DNA from: Poecilobothrus nobilitatus
Lineage: Eukaryota > Arthropoda > Insecta > Diptera > Dolichopodidae
DNA: 64,000 nucleotides
Assembly (NCBI GenBank): GCA_947095535.1
Contig: OX352773.1
Location: 260,237,590-260,301,589, forward strand
Reading direction: 5' to 3'
Shown: piece after piece, positions 38,137 to 49,747 of the stretch
Numbering within the stretch: the first letter of the stretch is position 1
How the letters are laid out: every line of letters starts with the position of its first letter
Notes under the pieces: model-generated
What the model saw: only the letters and a program-made list of their open reading frames with translations
The model's database searches: none
Told to the model about the DNA's origin: nothing
Program-made: the position numbers and the translations under genes

Positions 38137-38638
38137 CAGGATGATTCGTAAATAAGTGCATTAACATTAAATGCAAATTTAAAATTTTTAAAAATTTTGT
38201 TAGAAAAAAATGCCATGTTTCTTAGTGACTTAATACGAAATTTTTTTTAGGTGCTTAGGGCTTTAAATAGCCTCTATCCCAAGCTTTAATTTGGTATACC
38301 ATATGTTAAATTAGTTGTCAGCGTTCGGGAGATAAACAAAAAATAAGCTTCTTAATTCTCACCTCCTCCTACTCGGGCCTCATTTTTCTTCAATACACCT
38401 TTCTATTCTGTGAATCAGATTTTCTTATGCTTTTAAAAATATTGTTTTAATCTTGTTTGTAATAGATGTTATGGTCATTTTATTTAACAGAAAGAAAACT
38501 ATACCAAATGTCCTTTAAGGCCCCACAGTCCCAAAACTATTGTGCCCCAATCTAACTCGTATACAAAACTTTTGTCTACATACACATTATCCTTTACATG
38601 ATGTTTTATTTCAATGCACTTTCTTACGAATCACCCTG
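38137..38638. mobile_element. Mariner-type MITE with TA target duplication
   Basis: The left end caggatgattcgtaaataag, then tgcatta, and the inverted right end cagggtgattcgtaagaaag, then tgcattg, match over about 27 bp with few changes. TA lies on both sides (38135-38136 and 38639-38640). About 502 bp with no transposase. The ends and TA target fit the Tc1/mariner group, but the parent is not in this window (the 3.5-kb mariner has different ends). Confidence 0.75.
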
Positions 38639-38721
38639 TATATGACTTTTACTTGTTTGAAGATATTTTTTATTGTATTGACATTAAAGTTATTTTGCTA
38701 GTTTTTAGAATTAAATTTTGC

Positions 38722-38793
38722 GGTATTACAGTATTACGGTATTATGGTATTCTGGTATTCTAGTATTGCGGTATTCTGGTATTACGGTATTTT
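38722..38793 (+). repeat. 8-bp tandem repeat, nine units
   Basis: Nine consecutive 8-bp units of the form rGTATTnn (ggtattac, agtattac, ggtattat, ggtattct and so on) with no indels. Confidence 0.85.
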
Positions 38794-40687
38794 GTGGTAT
38801 AATAATCATAACATCAATGATTATTACCATTCAATGCAAAAACAAAATGTAGTTGCCATTCAATTAGATTTAATTTAAATTTTGTGAATTGTTATTTTTG
38901 AATGGAGGTTGTGGATGGATCATTTGGATAAATATTATGGATGGATTGTCTGGAGACTTTTCACGTTTAATAATCTCCCTTACTTATCGAAGTCAAATTT
39001 CTCAAACGAGATAATAAAGGTTATTTTAACGCCATTACTTTATCCTGGGATTTCAATGGATTGTTTTGTTTCCAGAATGAAAAATTCCTTAATAGTATAC
39101 AAAAATTTTCTTTTGAACTTTTTATAACTAAAATATAAATATATAAAATATTTCTGATAGATAATGTTCTACATAATATTTTATATAGGATCTTTCTTTT
39201 ACTGATATCTTTCTTAAAATTAAACATTATAAAAGTTTCTACAGTATAATAATACATACCAGTTTTTCTTTTTAATTTATGATCGTATGGGGTTATGTTT
39301 GGATATACATTTGTGTTAAGTTCAGCTTAAAGTTTAAAAAACAGTAATTTAGAAAATCATTATGACAAGGTGGTCATTAATTAACAAAGTATTTAAACCG
39401 TTCGTGGTACATGTACTTAATTTATATACCGAGTGTTTCGGTTATTGTGTAACATTTATATTATAACAACTCGGATACTGAGCTTATATTAGCTGTTTTT
39501 TTTTTTTTGGAGCGAATTGAATACTTAATGATGTCAAAATTAAATATTACTTATATAATATAACTTATGTAATATGTTCTCAAATATTATAATAGAGTAG
39601 AAACAATAAAATTTAATTATGCGACCGAAGTAGTTATTGTTTGATTTTATATATTTATTTTTTAATCGCAATATTTTTTGTATCTTACTACGAAGGCATG
39701 TTGGAAAACATCAAAAGTAATTCAAAGGAACTGCACGAGGCTCTTCAACATAGACTCCAAACGTTAATTCTTGGAGTCTAACCAACCGAAACCACAACTT
39801 TTAAATCCAAACTTTTCAATGGATCCTTTAATAAATGGTAACATAATGTAGAGTTTGGTTTTGTGGTTAAGGATGTGGGAGGAATATGCTTGGGAAATTG
39901 GATTTGGTATAATTGAGATGACAGAAAATGAACAAGAAAATTTGATAAACAGGAGAATTTTAAAAAAAAAATGTTAATGTTCTTGTTAAATTTCGTGAAA
40001 TTGTACATAAATGAATTACAATCTTTTGGAAACATAAGTGTTGCAATAAAGTTTTATAAACGCAATATGCGTATGACAATAAAATTTCCGAATGCTGTGT
40101 TCTCCATCTTGACAGTTTAACAGTGTAGGAGTAGCCATCTGTCGTGCTTCTTGTTTGACGTTGGAAAACACTGAGTGGAGGTATTAATTGTTTTATTTCT
40201 TTAGAAAACGTTTTCGCTTCTACACGGCATCCATAAATGTATCTAGTGCAAATAAAAAAATTTCCAAATGGAAAACGCTTCTACACATATTCTTTTGAAT
40301 GGTTTATGAAATATTTATTTGAAGGTGTTTCATCACTTCTTACATTAGAAATTATAACTCTTATGACTCCCTCTGGCTATTTGTGATTGAAATAATTAAT
40401 AATAAATTTCCATAATAATTATGTACACGTGTTTATTGAATAAAAAAATAAAAAAAAAAAATGTTGGTACATTATGTTTTTAATTCACATATTTAAAAAA
40501 AAATAAAATGGAATTTAATTACATAAGGGAATTAATCTTAAGTTACAAAAAAAAAAAATTAAAAAAAAGGAACAGTATGACTGTAAATGACTATCCAAGA
40601 TGTTGTTAAATTAAAATTTAAATAACGTTTTTATTATACAAATGTAATTTTAACTAATTATAATAATTTTTATAATTACAAGTAATA

Positions 40688-40727
<40 letters not shown>

Positions 40728-42313
40728 ACGAAATAATGATTAAGAAACTGACGTGTTCGCAATAATTTATTCTTTAGATTTTATTAAATAATAGCATACG
40801 TGTGATATTACCGTATAAACATTCTACTATATACTTTAGATGTCTGACAGGAACAGGATATGTATATATATAAATAATGTTTGTCTCCTTGTAATAAAAT
40901 TTACCTTGGAGTATACCACAAATTATTAAAATTAAGTTGTTGAAGGTAATTCAAATTTAAAATAAGTTAAATTTAAAATAAGTTTTTTGATAAATGCACA
41001 TATTTATGGTCTGTTTTAAGAAGTTTGCAAATACATCCTTAACTTGATATATGTATCTCAGCAATTATGTCAATAATACTATTGAGTAAGTAGGTATTAC
41101 ATTTCTCTCAAATAGTTTTCCTGACATTTCCAATACAAGTCAAATACAAAACGTGTGCACTCTGTGTTACTTAAAAAGTTCTTTCTTGTTGTTTGTTTTA
41201 AAGCAGAGGGAAGGAGAGGGTTACAAATTTACTCAAAAATTAAGATAAAGAAATAACTTCTACTCAAAACTAAAAATGAAGAAGTAAGAATTAGCTTCCA
41301 GTAATGTTTTCCTGAGTTATTTTTTATTTTTAAATGTTTATATTTTTTAAATATCCGTTTTAGATTTGAATAAGATCGACTATTGAAACGGTTGTTGATA
41401 TCATAAATGAATGAAAAAGAACAGTGACTTAAGACAAAGACTACTGGAAAGAGTAACTTCTCATATTTAAACCTTTTATTTAAATGTAAATTCAAAAAAA
41501 CATTTTTTTTTCTTACAAAGTGATAATAAAATTTAATTGTATTTTTAAAATATTTTGTAAATGTGCTAAAAACAATAAAAAAATATATGACAATAGGCTT
41601 ATACATTTCTAATTAAACCGGAAAGAATTAAATCACAAAGAAAACACTCATTTAAGTTTAACGGAAATAATTATCAAAAAAAAAGATGAGTGAAAGTGAA
41701 TTAAATGCTTATCGTTAATGGGTTTTTTTCTTCTTCAATTAAATAAAAAAAAAAAAAATAAATTATATAAAAATTAAATTCATATGTATATGAAAAATGT
41801 TTTTTCTTGTGAGTTGGAGTAAAAAAAAAAAAAAAAAATATTAAGAAATAAATAAAAGTGTGTCGGTTTAAAAAATTGGAAAAATAAAAGAAATCGTTTT
41901 TTTTTGATGATTTTTTTGGTTTTTGAAAACATTTTTTTAAATTATATACGATTATTGTAAGGTTTAAAGTAAAATTTTTCATAAGGATGAATAAAAACCT
42001 TATATCACAATAAATGTTTGAACAATTTTTTATTATAGTAAATATTTAATATTGCTTTAATATTAGGTTTCTTCTCCTGATTTTGTATGTTTACCTTTAG
42101 TTATTAAGTGACTCAAAAATTTTCTGCAGCCATATATGTTTTGGTACAAGTGTAATTTGCTTTTAATATAGGAAAAATACACTCTTCACATTATAAAATT
42201 TGAATTATTTTTTGACCACGGTAAAATCAATTTTATTTTTAAAATTAGTGATTTAAAAAAATCCATTAATTATTATTAACTAAAGAAATTTCAAGGACAA
42301 ATCATAATTTCTT
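38794..42313. other. AT-rich interval with hairpin and TA microsatellite
   Basis: A perfect 10-bp stem with a 10-nt loop lies at 39751-39780 (tagactccaa/ttggagtcta). A (TA)n run lies at about 40691-40724. The phrase gaaaacgctt/ctacaca recurs in altered form near 40205 and 40268. The 125-codon frame at 41229-41606 (minus) and the 93-codon frame at 41701-41982 are low complexity and are not called. Confidence 0.5.
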
Positions 42314-42325
42314 TATAATTTATAT

Positions 42326-42545
42326 ATATTTTTTTTTTTTAAATGCATTTCTTTGCCACAGAAATGTGGACAGGAAATTGCAAAGCCTTTCCTGTACAGG
42401 CGTGGCTGTAAGTGTCGTAAGGGGGAATAACTCAATAAGTACAGGCGTGGCTGTAAGTGTCGTAAGGGGGTGTGTGGGATCCACACTCCCTCGGTGTTTA
42501 CAGCGTATTTTATACGCTCTTAACCACTAGGCCACCGAGACCCCC
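42326..42545 (-). mobile_element. SINE-1, minus strand, 12-bp target duplication, internal duplication
   Basis: T-run and atgcatttctttgccacaga at the left (tail side); taaccactaggccaccgaga at the right (A box). A perfect tataatttatat is on both sides (42314-42325 and 42546-42557). A 32-bp unit starting gtacaggcgtggctgtaagt is repeated at 42394 and 42439 (period 45), so the copy is longer than usual. The frame at 42472-42666 is an artefact. Confidence 0.9.
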
Positions 42546-42557
42546 TATAATTTATAT

Positions 42558-42936
42558 TTCTGATAGTAATTATATGTTATACAAACTAAGTTTGAACGCC
42601 ATAAAAAGTTGGAAAAATAAATGTTTTTTTAAATCATTAATTTTAAAAAATATATTTATAATATGATCTTATAATAAAATATTGCTAAGGAATCGGAATA
42701 GTGTATTTATATATAATATTTATGTAGAAAAATAATTTAAATTAAGGGTTATATTATAACTGCTAATTTTTACCTAAGTTAATATTATGTTATATAAATA
42801 ATTTATTGATAACTGGCTTATATGAAGCAGTAGGTACATAAACTAATCCACTTTTCGTTACAAACATTAACGTATTCAATTATTGATTTAATGTTAGATA
42901 AAGCTTATTATATTATGTCTAGTAGAAAAGTATCTA
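42558..42936. other. AT-rich interval, nothing recognised
   Basis: No coding similarity or repeat family seen by eye. Confidence 0.4.
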
Positions 42937-43200
42937 CAGGGTGCCCCAAATGAGACCTAGTGATGTGAAACACAAATAACTTTTTTATTTTCTAACATCA
43001 TTTAATTTTTTCTTTTTGCAGATTATAACTGAACTCTTGGTAATTTAAAATGAATACGTACAGTACACAACAACGCATTAAACCCATCGAATTTTTCGAT
43101 TCTCCTCAACGATCAATTGTTCTGACTTTAATTAGATTTTGTACTAGAGTGAAAATATTATTCCGCTATAAGTACTTGAGGTTTATACAAATTTAATTTT
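42937..43200 (+). pseudogene. Mariner 5' end with transposase N-terminal fragment
   Basis: Begins with a typical transposon-like end (acagggtgccccaaatgaga). At 43050 an ATG opens 40 codons, MNTYSTQQRI, EFFDSPQRSIVLT and more, which resemble the first helix-turn-helix of mariner-group transposases. The similarity ends near 43169, and no catalytic domain follows. The end sequence differs from the 3.5-kb mariner, so a different lineage. Confidence 0.6.
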
Positions 43201-43344
43201 ACCATAATATTATCCTTAATAGGGGTCCCATACATAAATTATGACTGATTGAAAAATGCTTTTAAAAATTAAAATATTCCGACACGCTTAACTTTGATTT
43301 TAGCACATTTTTAAAAAAATTTGAAAATTTTACTTTTTAGTTTC

Positions 43345-43440
43345 AGGCCACCTTGCGTCCGGTCATCTGTTTACAAAATTTCTACATCGTTTAAGATAGG
43401 AAAATGAAATAAATAGATGGAGTGTAGTGAAACTAATAAT
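43345..43440 (-). repeat. Fragment of the divergent Family A relative
   Basis: gtttacaaaatttctacatc, then gtttaagataggaaaatgaa, parallels gtttaaaaaacctctacatc, then attgaagataaagaacaatg, at 48.9 kb. Only this block remains. Confidence 0.4.
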
Positions 43441-43519
43441 TAATTTTTTTTTAAAACTATGCTAAAAATAAAAGAAAACAAGTAAATCTAACAGTAAGTC
43501 AATGCAACCGACTTATTAA

Positions 43520-44221
43520 TACCCTATACCTGAATAATTCGAATTAAATTAAAAATTCATAAGATTTTTGAAAACTGCTTGAACCGTCTCCCTTTTCTTT
43601 TTATTCAACTCGAATTTCAAGAACGTAAAAGAGGCATACTTCAACACCTTTATTAATTTCGAACATATGCAATTATTAGAGCTTGAGAAGAGTGTGTCAG
43701 CTGCCCAAATCGCCACTACAATTCGTCTCACATTTTAGGGACATAGAGGAAACCTTAAAGAACACTCTTGTACCAATTTTAATGGTTCTATCTTTATTAG
43801 TTTTGGAGGTATGCTCGTTTGCTCTTTGGTTAATTGAGAGGCTTCCAAAATCCAAACACATGGTCCGAATCATTTCAAATGTCAGTTTGCAATTTTAAGG
43901 AAAAGGAAACATAACATAGGTACAAATCTTTGTTGGTTTTGGAGATATATTCGTTTGCCTTGGGCTAGTTCGGAAGCTTCCAGGATCCGAACCCATGAAT
44001 TGATTTTGTCCAGATACTACATAAATTACATCAAGATAGTTTAATTAGTTTTGAATTTATAGTGCGAACCGACGGACGGACATCGTTAAGTCGACTCAGG
44101 TGATTCTGATTAAGAATAAATGTAGATATACATGTCCATATCTAACTCGATTCCTTTTGGTGATTACAAACACCATACCAAAGTTAATATATCTTTACAC
44201 TTTAGTGGTAGGGTATAATAA
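43520..44221 (+). repeat. Family C repeat
   Basis: The left end is aataccctatacctgaataa; the right end is tttagtggtagggtataata, with complementary taccct/agggta motifs. A gaccgacggacggacatcg block with a following gattctgattaagaat resembles the subterminal motif of Families A and B, but the body is unrelated. Partly repeated at 58.2-58.4 kb. The 71-codon frame at 43683-43898 lies inside and is not supported as a gene. Confidence 0.65.
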
Positions 44222-44224
44222 TAT

Positions 44225-44635
44225 TCAAAAATTTATTTTTAAATAAAAATTTTAATTTAAATTTCATAAAAAGTATTTTACTTAAATCATTTAAATCTGA
44301 CAAATAAAAAACTAATTTAAAAATGTTATCCACAAATCATTTTGAAAATTGCTTTGTTACAAGATTCTTTTCTTTAAATCTCACTTGTCCTCCTTTAAAT
44401 CTTACTTGATCACTTCTCAACCTAAATGTTTTGAAAATTTTTTTATACCATACCAGTTTATTAAATTATTATATTTAGGTATAATAACTTTAAAATAATT
44501 TGTTACCATAGTCTGTAACCAAACAAAAAATTAAGGAAAATATTTTTGGAATTATAGGGATAAAATTTAGAAAAGGAAATTTTATAATCTGAAAATAATA
44601 ATAAAAAGAAATCTGTAAATTGTTATATTCTTTCC
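44225..44635. other. AT-rich interval, nothing recognised
   Basis: A near-tandem cacttgtcctcctttaaatc/ttacttgatcacttct phrase occurs at about 44382-44420. No gene seen. Confidence 0.4.
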
Positions 44636-44856
44636 AATGGATTCTTATAAGGAGCATAGCCTATCTAGAGTAACAAAGATAAGGCTAGGACTAGAGATTA
44701 AGTTTATGAAACAGTTCAGTTTAAAAAAAAAAAATATTTGTGCCATCTATTATTTCCTTCAGGAAATATTTAAATTAATATGATTTCTGATGAGAGTTTG
44801 AACCCAAGATCTTTCGATTGAAAGACCGATATTTGATTCTCTGTAGTCTGTATAGT
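44636..44856 (-). mobile_element. SINE-2, minus strand, shortened
   Basis: Read on the minus strand: a tRNA-like head ending atcggtctttcaatcgaaag, B box-like tgggttcaaactc, the body phrase taatagatggcacaaat, and the 3' end gataggctatgctccttata. The order is the same as at 33.9-34.3 kb, with a shorter AT body. Confidence 0.75.
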
Positions 44857-44944
44857 TAAAGGTGTAAAGTGAAATTATATTAAATATTTTGGCTAAAAAA
44901 AAAATTTTAAATATTTTATAATATAAATTAAATAATAAAATTGA

Positions 44945-45490
44945 ATATTATTTCAATCAGTCCGTCCCCGTCTGCTTCTTGTTTACTAAACTTCTACACC
45001 CTTTAACATTGATCAATTCAATTTAAACAATGGATAAAGTTTAAATCTGTAGAATAATATTCTACAGCAAATTTTCGATGTAGCCCCATGAATTATGGGT
45101 CTACAACCCCTTAAAGTTTGAAAAAGCCCTATTTTCAAATGTGTATATCTCAGTTTCTGTTGAATATTTTTACGATCAAAAAATGCAAAATAATGCATCA
45201 AAATTTTACAATATTTCGTAATTTAGTATTTAAAATTATTACCATAATATGTAAAAATAGGCTTTTTTAATTTTCTATTTTGCCGTGCCGGGATATTAAG
45301 ATTCAAAAATTAAAAATTTATTATTTTCATCTTAGGTCCCTGTATAAAATTTTACAACTTAATACGCAAACATTAAAGCGTCAATATTATACTTTTAAAT
45401 GCGTAAGCAGTTTTTCTCAATTATAAAAGGTTTCTTTAAAATTGAAGAAGTATCTTTTAATTTTTCATAATTTTTCATAGACATATCCAA
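44945..45490 (-). repeat. Divergent relative of Family A
   Basis: cagtccgtccccgtctgctt, cttctacaccctttaa, gtagccccatgaattatggg, aagtttgaaaaagccctatt, aatgtgtatatctcagtttc and attaaagcgtcaatattata follow the order of Family A read in reverse, at lower similarity. It pairs better with 48890-49425 than with Family A itself, so it is a subfamily. Confidence 0.55.
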
Positions 45491-48400
45491 GATTTTTTTC
45501 ATACATTTTATCCAAAAATCCAAGGAAACTTTAAAATTTTGGTGCAAATCACAATACTAAAGTGGTTATATTATCTTTTGGAAAATATTCGATTTTAGAA
45601 ACTTTTCGTTTACATTCTGTTTTGTTTTCTTTTTACTTTCTCGATGTCAATTAATAATACAATTAATAGTGTTTTAAACGATGGGTAAATTGAAATTTGT
45701 TATTTGATTAGATTATGTTAAACACCAGATTACTGGACTAAATATTATGTTGTTACTGAGGTCGGATTCTGCAACGATGCAAATGAAAAAATTTGACACT
45801 TCTCGTACAAATTTTCAATTTGCAATGATTTTCAATTCTGCAAGAGTGCGAAAGAAAATATTTGACATTTAGTTTGCACGGTGCAAAGTTTTTTCACCAA
45901 GTATTTATCGTTGCAAATGCATATAAGAATGCAAACGAGAAAGACAGTATTTTTATTATTTTTAAACAAAAAATGGAAAATTATGTAGTTGTATAGTTTA
46001 TACAGTTACCGTATTATAACATTAAATTGTTTTGGGCACATTTTATATATTTTTTAATTTTATATTTTCTATTGAAATGATAGTCAGCGCTGTTTATAAT
46101 TCTTTCAGCATTTCAGTTTTCAGTCACTCTTGCAGAATTGATATGATAGTGCATGAAATGGTGGAATGAATTGAAGTGAATTGAAATGATGATGGATGAA
46201 TATCAAATGATAGTTTTTTTTTAGAACTTCTATATATATAATAATTTCTTTTATATTGTGGAATTTGTATGGAATGTGTATTGATTCCAAGTCTTATGAC
46301 AATGCATGAACATAATGTGAAGTGACCTTAAAAAATTTTTAACATGTTTATAAGTTAATGTTTAGTGTAATAAAACCAAGTTTATATATTGATAAATATC
46401 ATTTCGCTTTGAACTAGTGATCCACAGTATTGTAGTGCAAAAAAAAAAATCTTTTAGTTTTAATTGGGATCTCAAAAATTTATTTATTGTACAAATAAAT
46501 TCAAATAAATTATGAGAAAATGATTTCAAAAAGATAATGAAGAAAAAAAAAGTATTTTATAACAACAAATACAATTACATACACTCTTACTACAAAGAAT
46601 TACTGTAATATCATCATAACTGATTTACCAAAAAAAAAAAAAAACAACAAAAACCAAATTAATGTTGATATAAACAGAAAAGAAATAAAAAAGAAAAAGG
46701 AAAGAAAATTTTTAGTTAAATATCCATCTTTTTATAATTCATTAAGTAAACCTTTAGGCGCACAGCATAACAAAAAAAAAAATAAAAAAAAAAATTTTTT
46801 TTTAAAGAAAATTTGATTATCATAAAGAAATGAAAAACCAAAACATTGGTTAAGTTGGTTTATTTTTTTTGTTGTTCTTGCTGGATCAAAATTACGTTTA
46901 AAGTTGAGATTATTCAAAAAATTTAAAAGAAATAATCAATTTTTCAAATAATTATTTTTTTATTTTAAAAAAGATAAATTTTTAATGGGGTATAATTTTT
47001 TTTAAAGAGGATTTTTATAAAATTAAATTTTAAATATTTTCACTTAAATGAATGAATGAATGAATAGCTGATGTGGTGGTTTATTAAGGTTATATATATG
47101 TAATATCTATTTAGGGACCACAAAATAACCACAAAAAAAAAAAAAAATAAATAAACGAGAAAATATTTCAAAGGAATCAATTAATTCAGTTTATTTACTG
47201 TTAATTTGATGATTTTTTACTCTTTTTAAGTATTTTAACTTTGTGATTTTTTTTTTTTTTTTTTAAATGGAGTTCAAATGATACTCGATTCGTTTTATGA
47301 ACTATCAATTTAACAAAATTTGAATTTGAGATTGTTTTTTTTTTTTTTTCTGTTGTAAACCAAACAAATCTTTTTTTTTTGGGATTTGTAGAGGTTTTAA
47401 AAGTTCGAAATTTTAATACGTTTTAAAAGTCCAAAAAATTACTTAAAATATTTTATGGTTTATTTACTTTTGAATCAGTAGAATCTAATAGAAAAAAAAA
47501 AAAAACTAAAACAAAATAAAATTAAGGTTAAATATGTACTTTGATTTTTTGTTTTTTGTAAAATTATTTCCATTGAAGAAATTTTAAAAAGATTTTAATT
47601 CTAGAATTTTATGTGAATCACAGTATAGATAGTAAATTGACTTTATGGCTATAGATAGCCAGTTATGTTTGTATAACATTATCATATATTTTTTTATTCT
47701 TATAATTATTATGTTATTTGTTTATGGATTCATAAATTTCGAAAATGATTATATAAAGTCGATATTCTTTAATTAGGCGTTAGTTAATCGAGTCGTTATT
47801 TTTCAATATAGTTATAGTTTATTTAGTTGGTATTGTGTTAACGTTTAAAAATTTTTGCGTTGTAAATTAATAAAAATTTTTTGATAATTTTGTAAGGGAG
47901 GCGTACCGACTACCAAAATCTTATTTTTTTTTAATCTGATTCGTTGAAATTTTATTCATGCTTTTACTGCTTTTACAGGTTTTAGTATTACCTAAAAATT
48001 TGTAGAAATTAGTAGGAATAGAATTAATTAGTAGGATTAGTAAGAATTTTGAAATGCCACTGTCTTTATTAAATGCTTAAATGCTAGAATATTATTACAA
48101 AATTTTATTTTTAGGTTACAAAATCAGGGTAATTGGCAATTTTGGAAAAATTTGCATTCCAAAGATGGACACCTCCACCATTTTAAAAATGCTTTAATAT
48201 ATTAAACAAAATATGTAAGGAAATAATTAGTTAGAGTTTGTTTGTTTGTTTCAAAATCAGGTTTTTAATAATTTGAAATGCTTTGTTGTTGAAATATGTA
48301 TATGTACAAAACTAATTGGGAAGGTTTCTTGGTTGATTACAAAATCCGAGTAATATGTTTTTTCAGGAATATTTATGTATTTATGTTTATACTGGATGTA

Positions 48401-48889
48401 TGTAATTTAGAGAAAAAATGTCAAAAAGAGAATGAACAAAAAAAAAAAGATTTTAATCAAATTTTTGGAGAAAATGATATTGAATAATTTGATTTTGAAA
48501 AAATAAGATTAAAAATAATAAGATTTCGGTGTAGACTCTTTTGTACCATAGTCAACATTTTATTCAACTAAATAAAAATTTCCTGAGTCGTCTTATTTTT
48601 TTTTCAATTCAGAGAGGTTCACAACATTTCAATTCATTAAAATCCTGAAGTTCAAACTTAAAATAAATTTAGTGTGATTGAAAGAAACTTTAAAAAAAAG
48701 TGTTAAAGAAATTTCTAGTATTTTTTGCAATTAAGTTTTATTGAAGTTAAAATATATGCTATTAACATATATTGATAATCAAAGTGATAATATTGTTTCT
48801 TTTAATTGATATATATTTCACAATTTGCATATAAAAGATATTAACATTGATGATATTGATTGCACAAAAATTTGATTATTAGTTTCAAT
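45491..48889. other. Low-complexity interval with a small inverted-repeat element
   Basis: A perfect 17-bp inverted repeat tcaattctgcaagagtg at 45832-45848 and 46125-46141 may delimit a 310-bp element. A related direct block (gattctgcaacgatgcaaat near 45774) sits just outside. A (GAAT)n run occurs at about 47048-47064 and many A or T runs at 46440-47520. No gene called. Confidence 0.45.
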
Positions 48890-49425
48890 CTGTCCGTTCT
48901 CATGATTGTTTAAAAAACCTCTACATCATTGAAGATAAAGAACAATGAAATCAACCATGTATAAGTGCTATTCTAGCAATTACGGAGATACAGCTCTTTA
49001 AAGTTTGAAAAAGTCCTATTTTGAAATGTGTATATCTTAGGTTCTGTTTAATACTTTTTCAATCTAGAAACGCCCAAAGGAACAAAGGGATTTTTTTTAC
49101 CTTTGAAAACCAAAATCAAAATTATACAATATTTTATAATTTAGCATTTTACCGTTATATGAAACCAAAATTTTGCAAGATTTTGCTTGCTTCATACCTT
49201 TGCATCACTTTTAAATAAAATCTTGAAATTTTCAGAGAAAAAGACTTTATTACGAGTTGCTATTATGTTTTAGACATCTGTAACTTATTTTTTTAAAAAT
49301 AAAACGCAAAAGTTAAATCTTCAACATTATAGTTTTATACGTGTTACCGTCTTTTCTTAATTAAGTTGAGTTTCATTGAAATTGAAGAAACTGTCCTTTA
49401 ACTTTATTACTAGCACATATAAAAT
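48890..49425 (-). repeat. Divergent relative of Family A, downstream of the receptor gene
   Basis: Same subfamily as 45 kb: caatctgtccgttctcatga, cctctacatcattgaag, agtttgaaaaagtcctattt, aatgtgtatatcttaggttc, gttaaatcttcaacattata. Its end lies about 320 bp beyond the stop codon of the odorant receptor. Confidence 0.55.
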
Positions 49426-49700
49426 CTAAATAAATTTAGAAATTATGGTGCCAATATTCTAAGCGGCTTTTTTTATCTTTTGGAAAATGTGCGATTTTAA
49501 AAACCTTTGGTTGAAATTCTGGCTTATTTTTACTTACAATTAAATCATAAGATTATTTTTTTAGCTACTAAGGGGTACATATACATATTTTAGTACATAT
49601 TTTATTTAAGCGATCCTTTTATTGAGTTTTAAATTTTTTATAAAAATATCTTAGATTTGAATTTATTCGAAAATTGTTTGCGTGCATATATTTTCTATAT

Positions 49701-49741
49701 TTTATTGATTATCTGTAAATTTAATTAATTGTAAATTTATT
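49701..49741 (-). terminator. Candidate poly(A) signals of the odorant receptor gene
   Basis: On the minus strand, AATAAA occurs at 49741-49736 (seven bases after the stop) and again at 49706-49701. The second is the more natural position for 3' end formation. In such AT-rich DNA the motif is expected by chance too. Confidence 0.35.
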
Positions 49742-49747
49742 TAGCCA

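Noticed and set aside
41229..41606. 125-codon open frame, minus strand
   Set aside because: Looks mildly membrane-like only because of T-rich codons. No family motif, no splice partners and low-complexity neighbours.
43683..43898. 71-codon frame with a leucine-rich hydrophobic middle
   Set aside because: Lies inside Family C repeat DNA; no domain and no splice or start evidence.
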